This document shows positions 1-9,863 of a stretch of DNA of 64,000 nucleotides, piece by piece. Within the stretch, counting starts at the first letter, position 1, and every line of letters begins with the position of its first letter. Source of the stretch: Antedon mediterranea (taxonomy: Eukaryota > Echinodermata > Crinoidea > Comatulida > Antedonidae); assembly GCF_964355755.1 (NCBI RefSeq), contig NC_092675.1:31024912-31088911 (forward strand), written 5' to 3'. The notes under the pieces are model-generated. The model saw only the letters and a program-made list of their open reading frames with translations. It ran no database searches and was not told the DNA's origin. Both the position numbers and the translations under genes were made by a program.

Positions 1-793
1 ATTATTATAAAACAATTATCCAATATTGATTAGGCTGAGGACGGAAAAAGGCCTCAATCATAAATAAAATCTAGCTGGCAATATCAGCGTCTCATACCCG
101 TTCATGTGAGTGTGTGGCAGGCCGAAATATGAGTGAACACCTAAGTCATGTTTTTAGATAAAATACATTTATTTATAGTATTTATCCGACAAGATAACTT
201 ACTAATATATATCATGGGATATTTTTCTAGCCATAAACAACTTAAAACAGCATCATAGGCCTAGTAATTCAATTAAAATCAACAGAAGAAAAGCCCGGAC
301 CGATTTTGGCAGTGGCGGACTGCTTTTGGCCACAATTTTAGAGCCAAAACTGGTCCGGCCGGACCGATTTTGGCCCCGGACCATATTTATCGTGACAGTA
401 CATTTTCACTATTTATCAATCATGTTATCTTATTTTAAAGTAATCCATCTTGTTTTTGTATTTATTGATATTAATAACTTCTTTATTATTACCTCACCTT
501 ATTGTTTCTTAATTAAAGGGTCTCGGCTTATTAATTAAAACTAAAAGCATTTGTTTTTTTGTGTTCAGTTTCCTTTTCCATATTTTGTTGATCATCTTTC
601 TTAGCTTTGTACATTAGCCTATATCCTTAGTTTTATGGAATAAATTGATTTTGATTGATATTTATATCTATGATTTATACAGTAATTATTAAAATATGTG
701 TTTCTTTTTAATCTCATGTTTTATACTGAGTGAAACATGTTTTTTTCTCCTAAAGATTGGTGGAATTGCATTCTTGAATTGGATGTATTCAGT
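1..793. other. Upstream/intronic sequence of CFAP144, no exon recognised
   Basis: AT-rich sequence preceding the first recognisable CFAP144 exon. The N-terminal exon or exons expected for the family (about 40 residues) could not be found here, so they probably lie before the window. A GC-richer patch at 290-385 repeats short GGCCGGACCGATTTTGGC-type words and looks like a degenerate simple repeat. Nothing else supportable was seen. Confidence 0.5.
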
Positions 794-1280
794 ACAGTGG
801 CTTATTGGCCTACAGTTATGTCTTTTGAATGATCACCAGTATTCATTACAGTGGCTTATAGGCCTACAGTTATGTCTTTTGAATGATCACCAGTATTCAT
901 TACAGTGGCTTATAGGCCTACAGTTATGTCTTTTGAATGATCACCAGTATTCAGTACAGTGGCTTATAGGCCTACAGTTATGTCTTTTGAATGATCACCA
1001 GTATTCATTACAGTGGCTTATAGGCCTACAGTTATGTCTTTTGAATGATCACCAGTATTCATTACAGTGGCTTATAGGCCTACAGTTATGTCTTTTGAAT
1101 GATCACCAGTATTCATTACAGTGGCTTATAGGCCTACAGTTATGTCTTTTGAATGATCACCAGTATTCATTACAGTGGCTTATAGGCCTACAGTTATGTC
1201 TTTTGAATGATCACCAGTATTCAGTACAGTGGCTTATAGGCCTACAGTTATGTCTTTTGAATGATCACCATTTCATTTTA
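794..1280. repeat. 54 bp minisatellite, nine copies, in a CFAP144 intron
   Basis: Units start at 794, 848, 902, 956, 1010, 1064, 1118, 1172 and 1226; the last is cut short near 1270. Each begins ACAGTGGCTTATAGGCC and contains the TAGGCCTA palindrome. Copies are nearly identical (first unit TTGGCC instead of ATAGGCC; GTATTCAG alternates with GTATTCAT). Because 54 is a multiple of three and no unit holds a stop, the array gives a long artefactual reading frame. It ends about 15 bp before the splice acceptor at 1295. Confidence 0.95.
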
Positions 1281-1295
1281 TTTTGTTTATTACAG

Positions 1296-2248
1296 TGTAC
1301 ACATTAACTGGAAAGCCCAACTCAGTTCATGACTCAGCAGATGGTGAAGAAGATGGTGAGTTTTAAAAATCAAATCAACAATGATTAGTGAAATTATTGA
1401 TGTACTTTACACTAAATATTCTGCAATAATTCTATATTTTACTCATGAGCTATTGAAGAAATAAAAATGTTAGGACAAGAACCCATAAAAGACATAAAAA
1501 AAAGATAAATAGTTCCATAATTACTAATAATAATATTCTTTCAGATTATTTGCGCCTTTCACCTACAGACAAGTCGCCCTAACTGTATTTTTATTGCGAT
1601 TCAATTATTTAATTTTATTTGTTCTTAATTTTTCACATTTTATAGGCAACTTCCTACGAATTATTAAACGAGCTTATCAAGAACCAGTTAAAAAGTTTGA
1701 ATCACCTCAGACGGAAGCACAAGAAATAGGCTGGTACTACAAGCCCTTGGTATGTTTAGTATTGCCTACTATTTCTAGTAGTATTTCTGTAATAACTTAT
1801 CCTATCACATGTTTGTTTATATATTCTGTAAATTTAATATTCTCATTCCACATGTTAAGTAACTTTTTATGTAGTAAGCTGTCTTAAAGTTTGTTCAACC
1901 AACTTTCTGCAATGACAAACTAATACAGTAGAACCACTATTTTAAGGGGACACCTTTGGGACCCAACAATGTCCTCTTAATTGGGAATTCCCACAATTAC
2001 AAACATATTGCCCTCATTTGTTTCCCTTATAGGGGTGTATCAAAGGAGAAGTTTCGCTGTACTAGTATTACTAAACATGCTACAATTATTTGTGAATACA
2101 CTAATTCTGTTATAATTTCTGTGTATTTTTTTAGCTTCCGCAAGACAGAGAAGATCGACGACTTAATTATCCACGAAAGAACTCTGAAATAACAACATAT
2201 ATGGATGCAGCTTGGCGTCAAAAAGAACAACAGGAAAATCTACAATAA
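1296..2248 (+). CDS. CFAP144: CFAP144 (FAM183A) family ciliary protein, last three exons
   Basis: Exons 1296-1355, 1646-1749 and 2135-2248 (stop TAA 2246-2248). Acceptors TTACAG, TTATAG and TTTTAG pair with donors GTGAGT and GTATGT, and phases agree at both joins (Gly codon split 1/2; then phase 0). The 92-residue product has the family signature: TLTGKPNSVHD, then KRAYQEPVKKF, then QTEAQEIGWYYKPL, then DRRLNYPRKNSEITTYMDAAW. Vertebrate CFAP144/FAM183A has the same order of blocks (QTEGQEIGW followed by DRRLNHFRVYNDIT). The family is known as a microtubule inner protein of motile cilia; the function here is inferred from that. The 5' exon(s) for roughly the first 40 residues are missing, probably outside the window. 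The gene converges on EBP2 at 3168. Confidence 0.85.
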
Positions 2249-3167
2249 TACTGAACTGAAATCATGGGTATAGCAGCAATAACTAACATTTTATAGTAGT
2301 ATAGCCATAGTAACAATACCTCTATGAGCACTGAATTCAATGCGCAATTTTAAACGTTTTAATTATTAAATTAGGATTAAAAAGTGTTGTACAGTTGAGT
2401 AGTTTCTTGTTTTTAAACATTGCTATGTAAGAATAACCAATCGCAAAGAATTTGTTAATGTTTGAAAATTGTTATTGATAATGGAGGAATGCATTACAAC
2501 AGCAAGTTGTTTGTATATACAATGTATTCAATAATATAATGCATGTTGAATGATCAAGTTGTCTAAATAATTATACTGTAAATACATTGAAATCCACCGC
2601 ATTGGATGATTCGATCAAACTTGAGAGTAGAAAACAAAGATCAAAATTCATTATCTTTATTACCAGCTTACATAGAATAGGTACTCAGTTTAGTAGTTTA
2701 GTAGAATTGGTTAAATAAAATCAACCAACAAATGTTCGCTTCATTACTTCAATAAATATTTATAGAAATATCACTTGATTGATGTGGTTATACAATTTTA
2801 TATAGCCCTAAAAAGTTAACAAACAATGCTGAGCCACACAGACTTAACAGGTAACCCTACAGACTTGAAGAATGTTTAGTACTAGACTTAACTGCTGACC
2901 CTACAGACTTAGATGATGTTCAGTCACACAGACTTAACAAGTGACCCTACATACTTGGAAAATGTTGAGCACTGGACTTGAAAAGTGACATTACAGACTT
3001 AACAATGTAAAACCATAGAATTAACAGGTGAGTCTATAGACTTAGATGCTGTAAAGCCACACATACTTAACAGGTGACATTACAGACTTAGATGCTGTTT
3101 AGCCCTTGACTTAACAAGTAACTCTACAAGCCTTCATTATTTTAGTGGATATTTGAGTAATGTGTTT
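2249..3167. other. Convergent intergenic region with degenerate CAGACTTAACAGGTGA repeats
   Basis: Space between the CFAP144 and EBP2 stop codons, which face each other. It must hold both 3' UTRs; AATAAA occurs on + near 2716 and TTTATT (AATAAA on minus) near 2656. From about 2825 to 3125 an imperfect repeat of roughly 30 bp built on ACAGACTTAACAGGTGA and GACCCTACAGACTT recurs about ten times with drift. No coding sequence was seen. Confidence 0.6.
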
Positions 3168-6100
3168 CTATTTCCTTTTATTCTTTGTCTGTTGTCTTCT
3201 GTTCTTTCCTGGTCTCACGTTCTTTCCGCCCTTTTTTCCCTACAAAAAAACAAAACATTTATGCATGTAAATTAGAAATTGCATCCGATATCAGTGTTAA
3301 CTGTTATATGGTAAAACCTTCATTTTACAAACAAACCCACCACTCAATCATTTTACCCAGCCTACATCAATGTAGCCTACACTTAACTATTTTAGCCTAG
3401 ATTCAACTATTTTAGCCCACACTCAACCATTTTAGCCCACACGCAACTATTTTAGCCTACACTCAACCATTCTAGGCCACACTCAACTATTCTAGCCCAC
3501 ACTCAATTACTTTAGCCTACACTCAACTATTTTAGCCCACACTCAACTATTTTACCTCACTATTCCACCCATCCTCATTTTAATCAACCTAACCCCATAA
3601 AAGACCATTCAATGACTGAAATTATCTGCTCAGGTTTAGTCAACACCCATCATGATACACTGGCACACAAACATACCTTGTTCATTTTTCCACCACTAAA
3701 TTTTCTGTTCATACCAGTACTTTTCGGGTTCTTAGAGTTTATGTTGTCAACTTTTCTAAAACTATCCTTGGTATTTTGTTTTTGTCCTTTCTTTCGACCA
3801 CCAAATCCAAATTTTTCATTTTTAAATTGTCTTTTTTGCCCTGGTCTGAAAAGAATATATTTGGTATATTTAGTGTTATTTTTTTTTAAAATGTCATCAT
3901 ATTAGCGGTTTAGAATTTGTTCTGTGCATGTGGTGTTAAATGTTATTTTTAATTGTACAAATTTGTTTAAAAAGTTGGGACTATGTATTAGAGATGATAC
4001 ATACCCTTTAGAGATGATACATACCCTTTAGAGATGATACATACCCTTTAGAGATGATACATACCCTTTAGAGATGATACATACCCTTTAGAGATGATAC
4101 ATACCCTTTAGAGATGATACATACCCTTTAGAGATGATACATACCCTTTAGAGATGATACATACCCTTTAGAGATGATACATACCCTTTAGAGATGATAC
4201 ATACCCTTTAGAGATGATACATACCCTTTAGAGGTGATACATACCCTTTAGAGATGATACATACCCTTTAGCTTTAGAAACACCAGGTTTCTTTTTATCT
4301 TCTTCATCATTGAGAAAATCAAGTTCCCTCTTTTGTCCTAAAATAATAAAATAGCGATGATTGTGTTTTTATGCTTACATCAAAGGTTTTAAAATGCTAG
4401 TTCTCTTTTTGAAATGTTCCAATACAATGTACCTGTCCTACTCAGTGACTTAGTTACTACTACTTGGTTAAATCTCTATCAAGTATATTGCCGAATTTTA
4501 CCTTTGCGATATTTCTTGACTGCTTCAATCATTTCTTTTTTTTCTTTCTGTCTTTTTAGTAACACTTCATGTTGAACCTAGTAAATAAAACAATACTTAC
4601 AAATTGGAAATGCTTTAGCAAATTTGCTTAAAGAATGAAAATGGCCAAATGAATTACGTAACAAGACATGATATAATTGTCAGTGGTCAGTTGGTTGTCC
4701 AAGACACATGATATAATCGTCAGTTGTCAGTTCACTCACCTTTTTACCATATTTCTTTAATTCCCTCAGTTTCTTTGCCTTTTCAGACTTTTCTATTGAT
4801 GCTTTCTTTGTTATTATTTTTTGTTTAACCTGTAAAAAAAAAAAGAATCAACCATTAAGTTGTATTGTGCAGTAGTCTACTCAACAATAAAACATATGAC
4901 AGTTTGATTTCTGTGATAATGATTAGGGAAAAATGCAAAATCTAGGTAGATAATAAATCCAAAAATACTGTATAAAGTGCTAAATAGGAGAACATAGGCC
5001 CTGGCCTGTTTTAGCATTATAAGTAAACATTACATTATAAACTTTAAATTTCACCAAATATTGCTAATTGTCTCTCCATACCAGATTATAATTGTACCAG
5101 CAAACACTTCATTGTCTGGGTGCAGTTGACATTTGTTTCAACACAAGGTAACAACTGAATTATATGCATGTGGACATCTGATTTGACCATTTGACATTAA
5201 TTTGTTTCAACAAATCATTTTGCAAGGTAACAACTGACCTTTTGCATGTGGACATCTGATTTGACCATTTCAGCATAATAATCAGGTGGTCTTTTTGTTG
5301 GTATTCCAAGTCTTTCAAGTTTTGGTAAAGATTTTAATACTGCTTCCTGAGCTTGCTGATAACTAAATAATATCTGATAACTTTCAATTTAATTATTTTA
5401 TTTCATCAAGCACTCTGGCTCGAAAATTGTCTTGCTTGTCACATACATATACAACATTAAAAATATGATAAAATGGGTAAAGTCAAAAATAGTGAGGCTT
5501 TAAAAACAATCATCTTTCTACGGCTTTTTCCATTTTTATGTATGTTCTGTATTTTTAGAACTTTGAAATCCATATTTATTTGAAATATTTGGATCAAACA
5601 TTTATAACATTTAGGAGACTTCTAAATAAATTGGAATGTTTGGAACTACAGTATATGATCCGACTAAATTGATAACCAACAAAAAAGATTTTACACAAAA
5701 AAAACTTACAATTTTAATTCTCTTTGAAAATCATCGTCATAATTAGTTTCATCTTCTTGATTATTTTGTATTGTTACATCAAGTCTTTCATACCATTCTA
5801 GTTCATTTGACAACTCTTCTAATTTACTTTGCAACCCAGCCTATAAAGAGAATACAAAAAGAAAACATTTAGTTTTAGTCCTAAAATCCTAAAATCATTT
5901 TTGTGTTGCCTGACCTGGACGCGATTTTTTTTTTCGTACATAAGTTGGGGACCCCTTAATGAAACGTCACAAAATAAACATGAATAATTCATCAGTTAAA
6001 TTTTCTTGTTCCGTGTGCACCCAAGCGTATACAGTAGCAACAAGAAGTGACACTGCGATACGATTCTAGCCTATCTCCGCTGTGGTTGCGGCGTGCGATT

Positions 6101-7997
6101 TCATAAAAGAATAGCGGCGTTTTGTGTGGATTGTCGAAATAATCAGCCTTTAGTTTATGATAGTGTTTTTAATATAATGTACAGTATTACTAAAGAATTA
6201 CGTGTTAAAATTATAGTTTCTATTAATACTATTAGGCCTAATTATTAGTCTCTAAAGCCCATGTCTATTCTAGTAGTCTGTGTGGGTGTGACGTGTGTGT
6301 TACTGTTAGGTATGACACAGTCCGAGTAATCAGCAAAATTAAACAATTACATTACACAAAAATACATTTTTTATTCTCGTGGTTCTAATCTTTCCATCTC
6401 ATGTGTTCATAATTTAACGCGCATTTTTAAAGTTCATTTGAGTACATGCATATTGTTTGATAATAAAATAGCAGAATTAAAAAATTACAGTACACAAATT
6501 ATACATCTTCTTGTGGGTCTAATTACTACCGTATACTTAGTTGAATGTCTTGCCTAGCTGTCGATTAGCCTCGACACATTTTGCATAGGTTGGTGTGTGT
6601 GTGAAGAAGAGTGCGCGAAGGCAATCACATGAATTGACCTAGAATCCTAGGCCTAGAAAGTATCGTATCGCAGTTGTAATCACTTGTTGCTATACGCTTG
6701 GGTACACACGGAACAAAACATTTAACTGATGAATTATTCATGTTTATTTTGTGAGGTTTCATGAGGGGTCCCCAATTTATGTACGAAAAAAAAATCGCGA
6801 CCTGGACCAACCCAAAATTCTAGACAATCCTGGGACAGCTTTTTTTGGCACAGTCAACTCTCCCAATACCAGACATCTTTGGCTGGCTTATTATGTCTGG
6901 TTTTCCTCGGAAAGTCTGGAATTCGGAACGTGTGTTTAATGGTAAAAATGAATCTATGATTAGGAAGTATACAGTAAGTTTTTTAGCAGGACCTTAATTA
7001 TTAAAGTGTTTCTGGAATAAAAACATTAAGAAAAAAGAAGCATGAGGACATAGTTAATATCTTACCTCATCATTTGAGTATTGTTTTGGAGCAGCAACAG
7101 CAAAATTTAAACCAGGTTTAAGGCTTCCCTCTTTAAGTGCCTGTTGCAGCTGAAAAGTTTTTGGAAACATAACTAAAGTCAACTAGAATATAGATTGGAT
7201 TTGCGAGCAAGGCATTCAATGCTATTGGGATTTAAAAAGCTTTGGTCTAATTTAATACGCATTTACAGACAATCAGGGCCCATTTTTATATGTGCCCGGT
7301 TGTCTTATACGTTATACAGATAGCCAAGTGTATCGTTTGTAAATCTGTTCCATTACATTATGGTTTCTCGGCAAACAATGTTTATATTATTAATGGTAGC
7401 CATTATTATGTGCGATTAAAAAAGATATGAAAATTATTTGATTAATAAAGGTGGTGTATAAGCTAAAAAAACCCCACCACATTTTGTCATTTGGTAACTG
7501 TATATCTGTGTCTACCTATTGCAATTATTTGGCAGAGAGAGAGAGAGAAATTAAAATTGAGTCCCTTTTTTAGCCTAAATGAATTATTTGAAAAAAATAA
7601 TGACCATGTCCCTTTAAATAGGGTAATCATAATAAATAATAATAAAATATTTTATGGTGAACAATTATAAATCCAATTCGTTTCCATGGACACGATAGTT
7701 TTTTTCCCTTTATTTTTATAATGGGCCCGATCGTCTAATTATATTGGGCCCGAACGTACGGAATCACCAACGTACGTCCGCACGCGTTGGTACCCGATCG
7801 TCAATCCTCTAGCTAGGCCTACTACTAGTTAGGCTAGTAGTACTCTACTACTATCTAGGAGGCCTCTAGCCTAGCTAGCTAGGCCTAGCTCTTTTAGTTT
7901 TACCTCTAAATTAGATTAAAATCAAACAGTACACATATTCATAAATTGAACTCACTTCTTCATCAGAATCTGAAAACTCATTTGAATCTGATTCCAT
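3168..7997 (-). CDS. EBNA1BP2: rRNA-processing protein EBP2 (EBNA1BP2), complete, nine exons
   Basis: Exons in transcript order: 7997-7956, 7149-7066, 5840-5710, 5362-5239, 4829-4740, 4577-4502, 4337-4265, 3845-3677, 3239-3168 (stop at 3170-3168). They sum to 861 nt, 286 aa, with every phase consistent. EBP2 is a nucleolar 60S ribosome biogenesis factor (known of the family). Seen here: acidic N-terminus MESDSNEFSDSDEE; KEGSLKPGLNFAV (residues ~20-32); ELEWYERLDVT; DDDFQRELKFYQQAQ; PTKRPPDYYAEMVKSD; a Lys-rich coiled-coil stretch EKSEKAKKLRELKKYGKK; FKNEKFGFGGRKKG; and a basic tail with RPGKN. The order and length match human EBP2 (306 aa). The ATG at 7997 is the only one giving the acidic start. 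The exon 7 donor lies inside a tandem repeat (3991-4270). A long-TIR transposon sits in intron 2. Confidence 0.96.
3340..3560. repeat. 20 bp degenerate tandem repeat in EBP2 intron 8
   Basis: About eleven imperfect 20 bp units of the form ACACTCAACTATTTTAGCCC, clearest at 3420-3540 where the period is exact. Units vary at a few positions (CCATT/CTATT, AGCCC/AGCCT/AGGCC). It lies between EBP2 exons 8 and 9 and contains no exon. Confidence 0.85.
3991..4270. repeat. 20 bp minisatellite (14 copies) made from the EBP2 exon 7 splice donor
   Basis: Fourteen head-to-tail 20 bp units (GAGATGATAC plus ATACCCTTTA on +), identical except one GAGGTGATAC at 4231-4240. On the EBP2 (minus) strand each unit reads TAAAGGGTATGTATC..., so every copy carries the exon 7 end plus its donor (AAAGG|GTATGT). 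The functional donor is in the unit nearest exon 7: the exon ends at 4265 within the unit 4251-4270. The other 13 are potential decoy 5' splice sites extending into intron 7. Confidence 0.97.
5921..6798. mobile_element. Non-autonomous DNA transposon with ~150 bp inverted repeats and 9 bp target duplication
   Basis: The left arm (5921 to about 6070) and right arm (about 6645-6798) are inverted copies, starting GCGATTTTTTTTT-CGTACAT and sharing blocks such as ATGAATAATTCATCAG and ACACGGAACA (right arm; GTTCCGTGT left arm). The flanks are a perfect 9 bp direct repeat GACCTGGAC at 5912-5920 and 6799-6807. Long TIRs with a 9 bp duplication fit Mutator-like (MULE) elements; that class call is inference. 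The ~570 bp core has no transposase. It sits in EBP2 intron 2. Confidence 0.85.
6848..6945. repeat. Tc/pogo-like MITE fragment (CAGTCAACTCTCC family)
   Basis: ACAGTCAACTCTCCCAATACCAGAC followed by a TTTAATGGTAAAAATGAA segment. It is related to the better preserved copy at 24640-24736 and a decayed one near 38826-38945. A distantly similar CAGTAGAACC start occurs near 1926. Family assignment rests on the shared termini only. Confidence 0.6.
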
Positions 7998-8390
7998 TAT
8001 GACTGGAGCAAATTTAACAACTAAACTTAAAATTATTAAATTAATCTCAACATAACATGTGTTTTCCTCTTGTTGCTCGATCGCGTGTGCAGCGTATTTA
8101 TGAACATACGCCCTCTATATCGTCACCCACGTTGTTGTTGTTCTCAAACACAGTAGGCCGAATGGACGCACAGCGTCATAAAATTCATGTCTAAAAAATG
8201 TATTATTTACAAACGAATAACCTAAAGTTCTGTTGTTAATAGAGGGTTCATCTCATCTAAAACATTAGGTATATGTCTGTAAACTGTTCAAACTATATTG
8301 ACATATATACCGGATTGTTTTCTTAAGATCCATCGAGTGTAGGCCTAGGCCTGCTGCAGTGCTATATACCATGGAGGTATATATGGCTTT

Positions 8391-9107
8391 GTTATGCGCG
8401 ATTTGAACGATTTGCGCAATTTGAAATTGCGCAAAAAAATCCTTGCGCAATTTGAATTGCAAATTGCGCAAGGTTTTTCGACAGATTGTGAAATCATGCA
8501 CACCCATATTTTTATAGTAATTTCTAAGAATGATTCAAAATTAAAGATAAATATTGCATTTCCTTATTTTAGTAGTGCAAATATTGTTATAAGTTAGCAT
8601 ACCGTCGAAGAACCGACGAAGGAAAACGAAGCGGTGGTGTTCCACCAGGCGGGCGCGGCGCGGGCGGCCGGCTATAGCCTACTACTCTAGCCTAGCTAGG
8701 GTCTGGACTACTGATACTGACTAGGTTACATGGCCTAGCTAAACTAATATTAAAAACTTAAAAAGTGAGTATTAAACATTATCTTCATTGAAATGGTCTT
8801 ATTTATATAATAAAATACTAAATTTTAAACTCCTCTGCCTAGGCCTAGCCTAGCCATGTATGGGAAAATTTACAGTTCGTTTTCAAATTGCGCAAAGGTG
8901 TCATATTGCGCAAGAACTACCTTGCGCAATTTACAAATTGTGCAGCGCAATTTAAAATTGCGCAAAGATTTTCTTGCGCAATTTGAAATTGCGCAAGTTG
9001 ATTGCGCAATTTGAAATTGCGCAAAAAAATCCTTGCGCAATTTTAAATTGCGCAAGGATTTTTTTGCGCAATTTCAAATTGCGCAAATCGTTCAAATCGC
9101 GCATAAC
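8391..9107. mobile_element. Fold-back element with subterminal arrays of TTGCGCAA palindromes
   Basis: The ends are inverted copies: GTTATGCGCGATTTGAACG at 8391 and its complement ending at 9107. Flanking 6 bp GGCTTT (8385-8390) and AGCTTT (9108-9113) look like an imperfect target duplication. Just inside each end, TTGCGCAA palindromes joined by TTTGAAA or AAAAAAATCC recur: four at 8405-8475 and about twelve at 8884-9088. The middle (8490-8880) has a GC-rich stretch near 8600-8670 and no transposase ORF. It lies 400 bp upstream of the EBP2 start codon, between EBP2 and the sulfotransferase. Confidence 0.8.
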
Positions 9108-9863
9108 AGCTTTACTGTACTCTCGCAAGTTTAATTTTTAATTATTAATTAACAATTTATTAAAATGATTGTGTAGCAGTTTTCTTTTTTCCAAAATGTT
9201 AAGGAAGAAATTACATTTATGGCGAGGGAGATCATTATTCGTTAATTTAAGTCTATCAAACAATATCCTTGAGGATCGGTCTACTCCAACCACAAATATG
9301 CCATGACAGACGGTTGAGACGCCTTGTAAATTTACATAACGGTCATGTCGACTTTACGTCATACATAAGTCGCGTTTTACAATTGAGGATTTAATACATT
9401 ACCAATATATTACTACCTACATTGTCCACCATATTTATTAAAGTCATGTGGAGAGTGATAGTTTATACATGGTTTATAGTTCTGTAACTCGCTTCAATTC
9501 TTTTTATTCGGAAGTCTCCCCCTTATTTTTTTATAACGGTTCAAGACCCATTTATTTTTGCCAGTTTAGTAATTGTTTTTTTTTTATTGTTATAGCTTTT
9601 CTAGGATATGTAGTGTTAACAACGTCACAAATAAAGCATCGTTTATTTATTTATGTATTTCAAAAACCTCCCGAAGGAGAAGCATAAAATACAAATATTT
9701 ACAATGCAAAAAGTCTACAAATACTACTTACATACATCGTTATGAAATAAAAATGAGTTCACTCCTATCACAGATTCCCATGACAAAAACAGTAGTTTTT
9801 CTTTAAATATGATTAAAATAAAAAATAGATTTAATAAAGAACAATTTTCACGGTGAACACAAT
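9108..9863. other. Intergenic region downstream of the sulfotransferase
   Basis: AT-rich. It lies between the fold-back element and the sulfotransferase stop and must include that gene's 3' UTR. TTTATTTATTTATG at 9642-9655 supplies AATAAA on the minus strand, a plausible poly(A) signal about 220 bp past the stop. Short ORFs here show no family features. Confidence 0.5.

Noticed and set aside
696-1307. 203-codon ORF with an 18-residue repeat
   Set aside because: It is the translation of a 54 bp intronic minisatellite; 54 is divisible by three and the unit lacks stops. No start context or domain.
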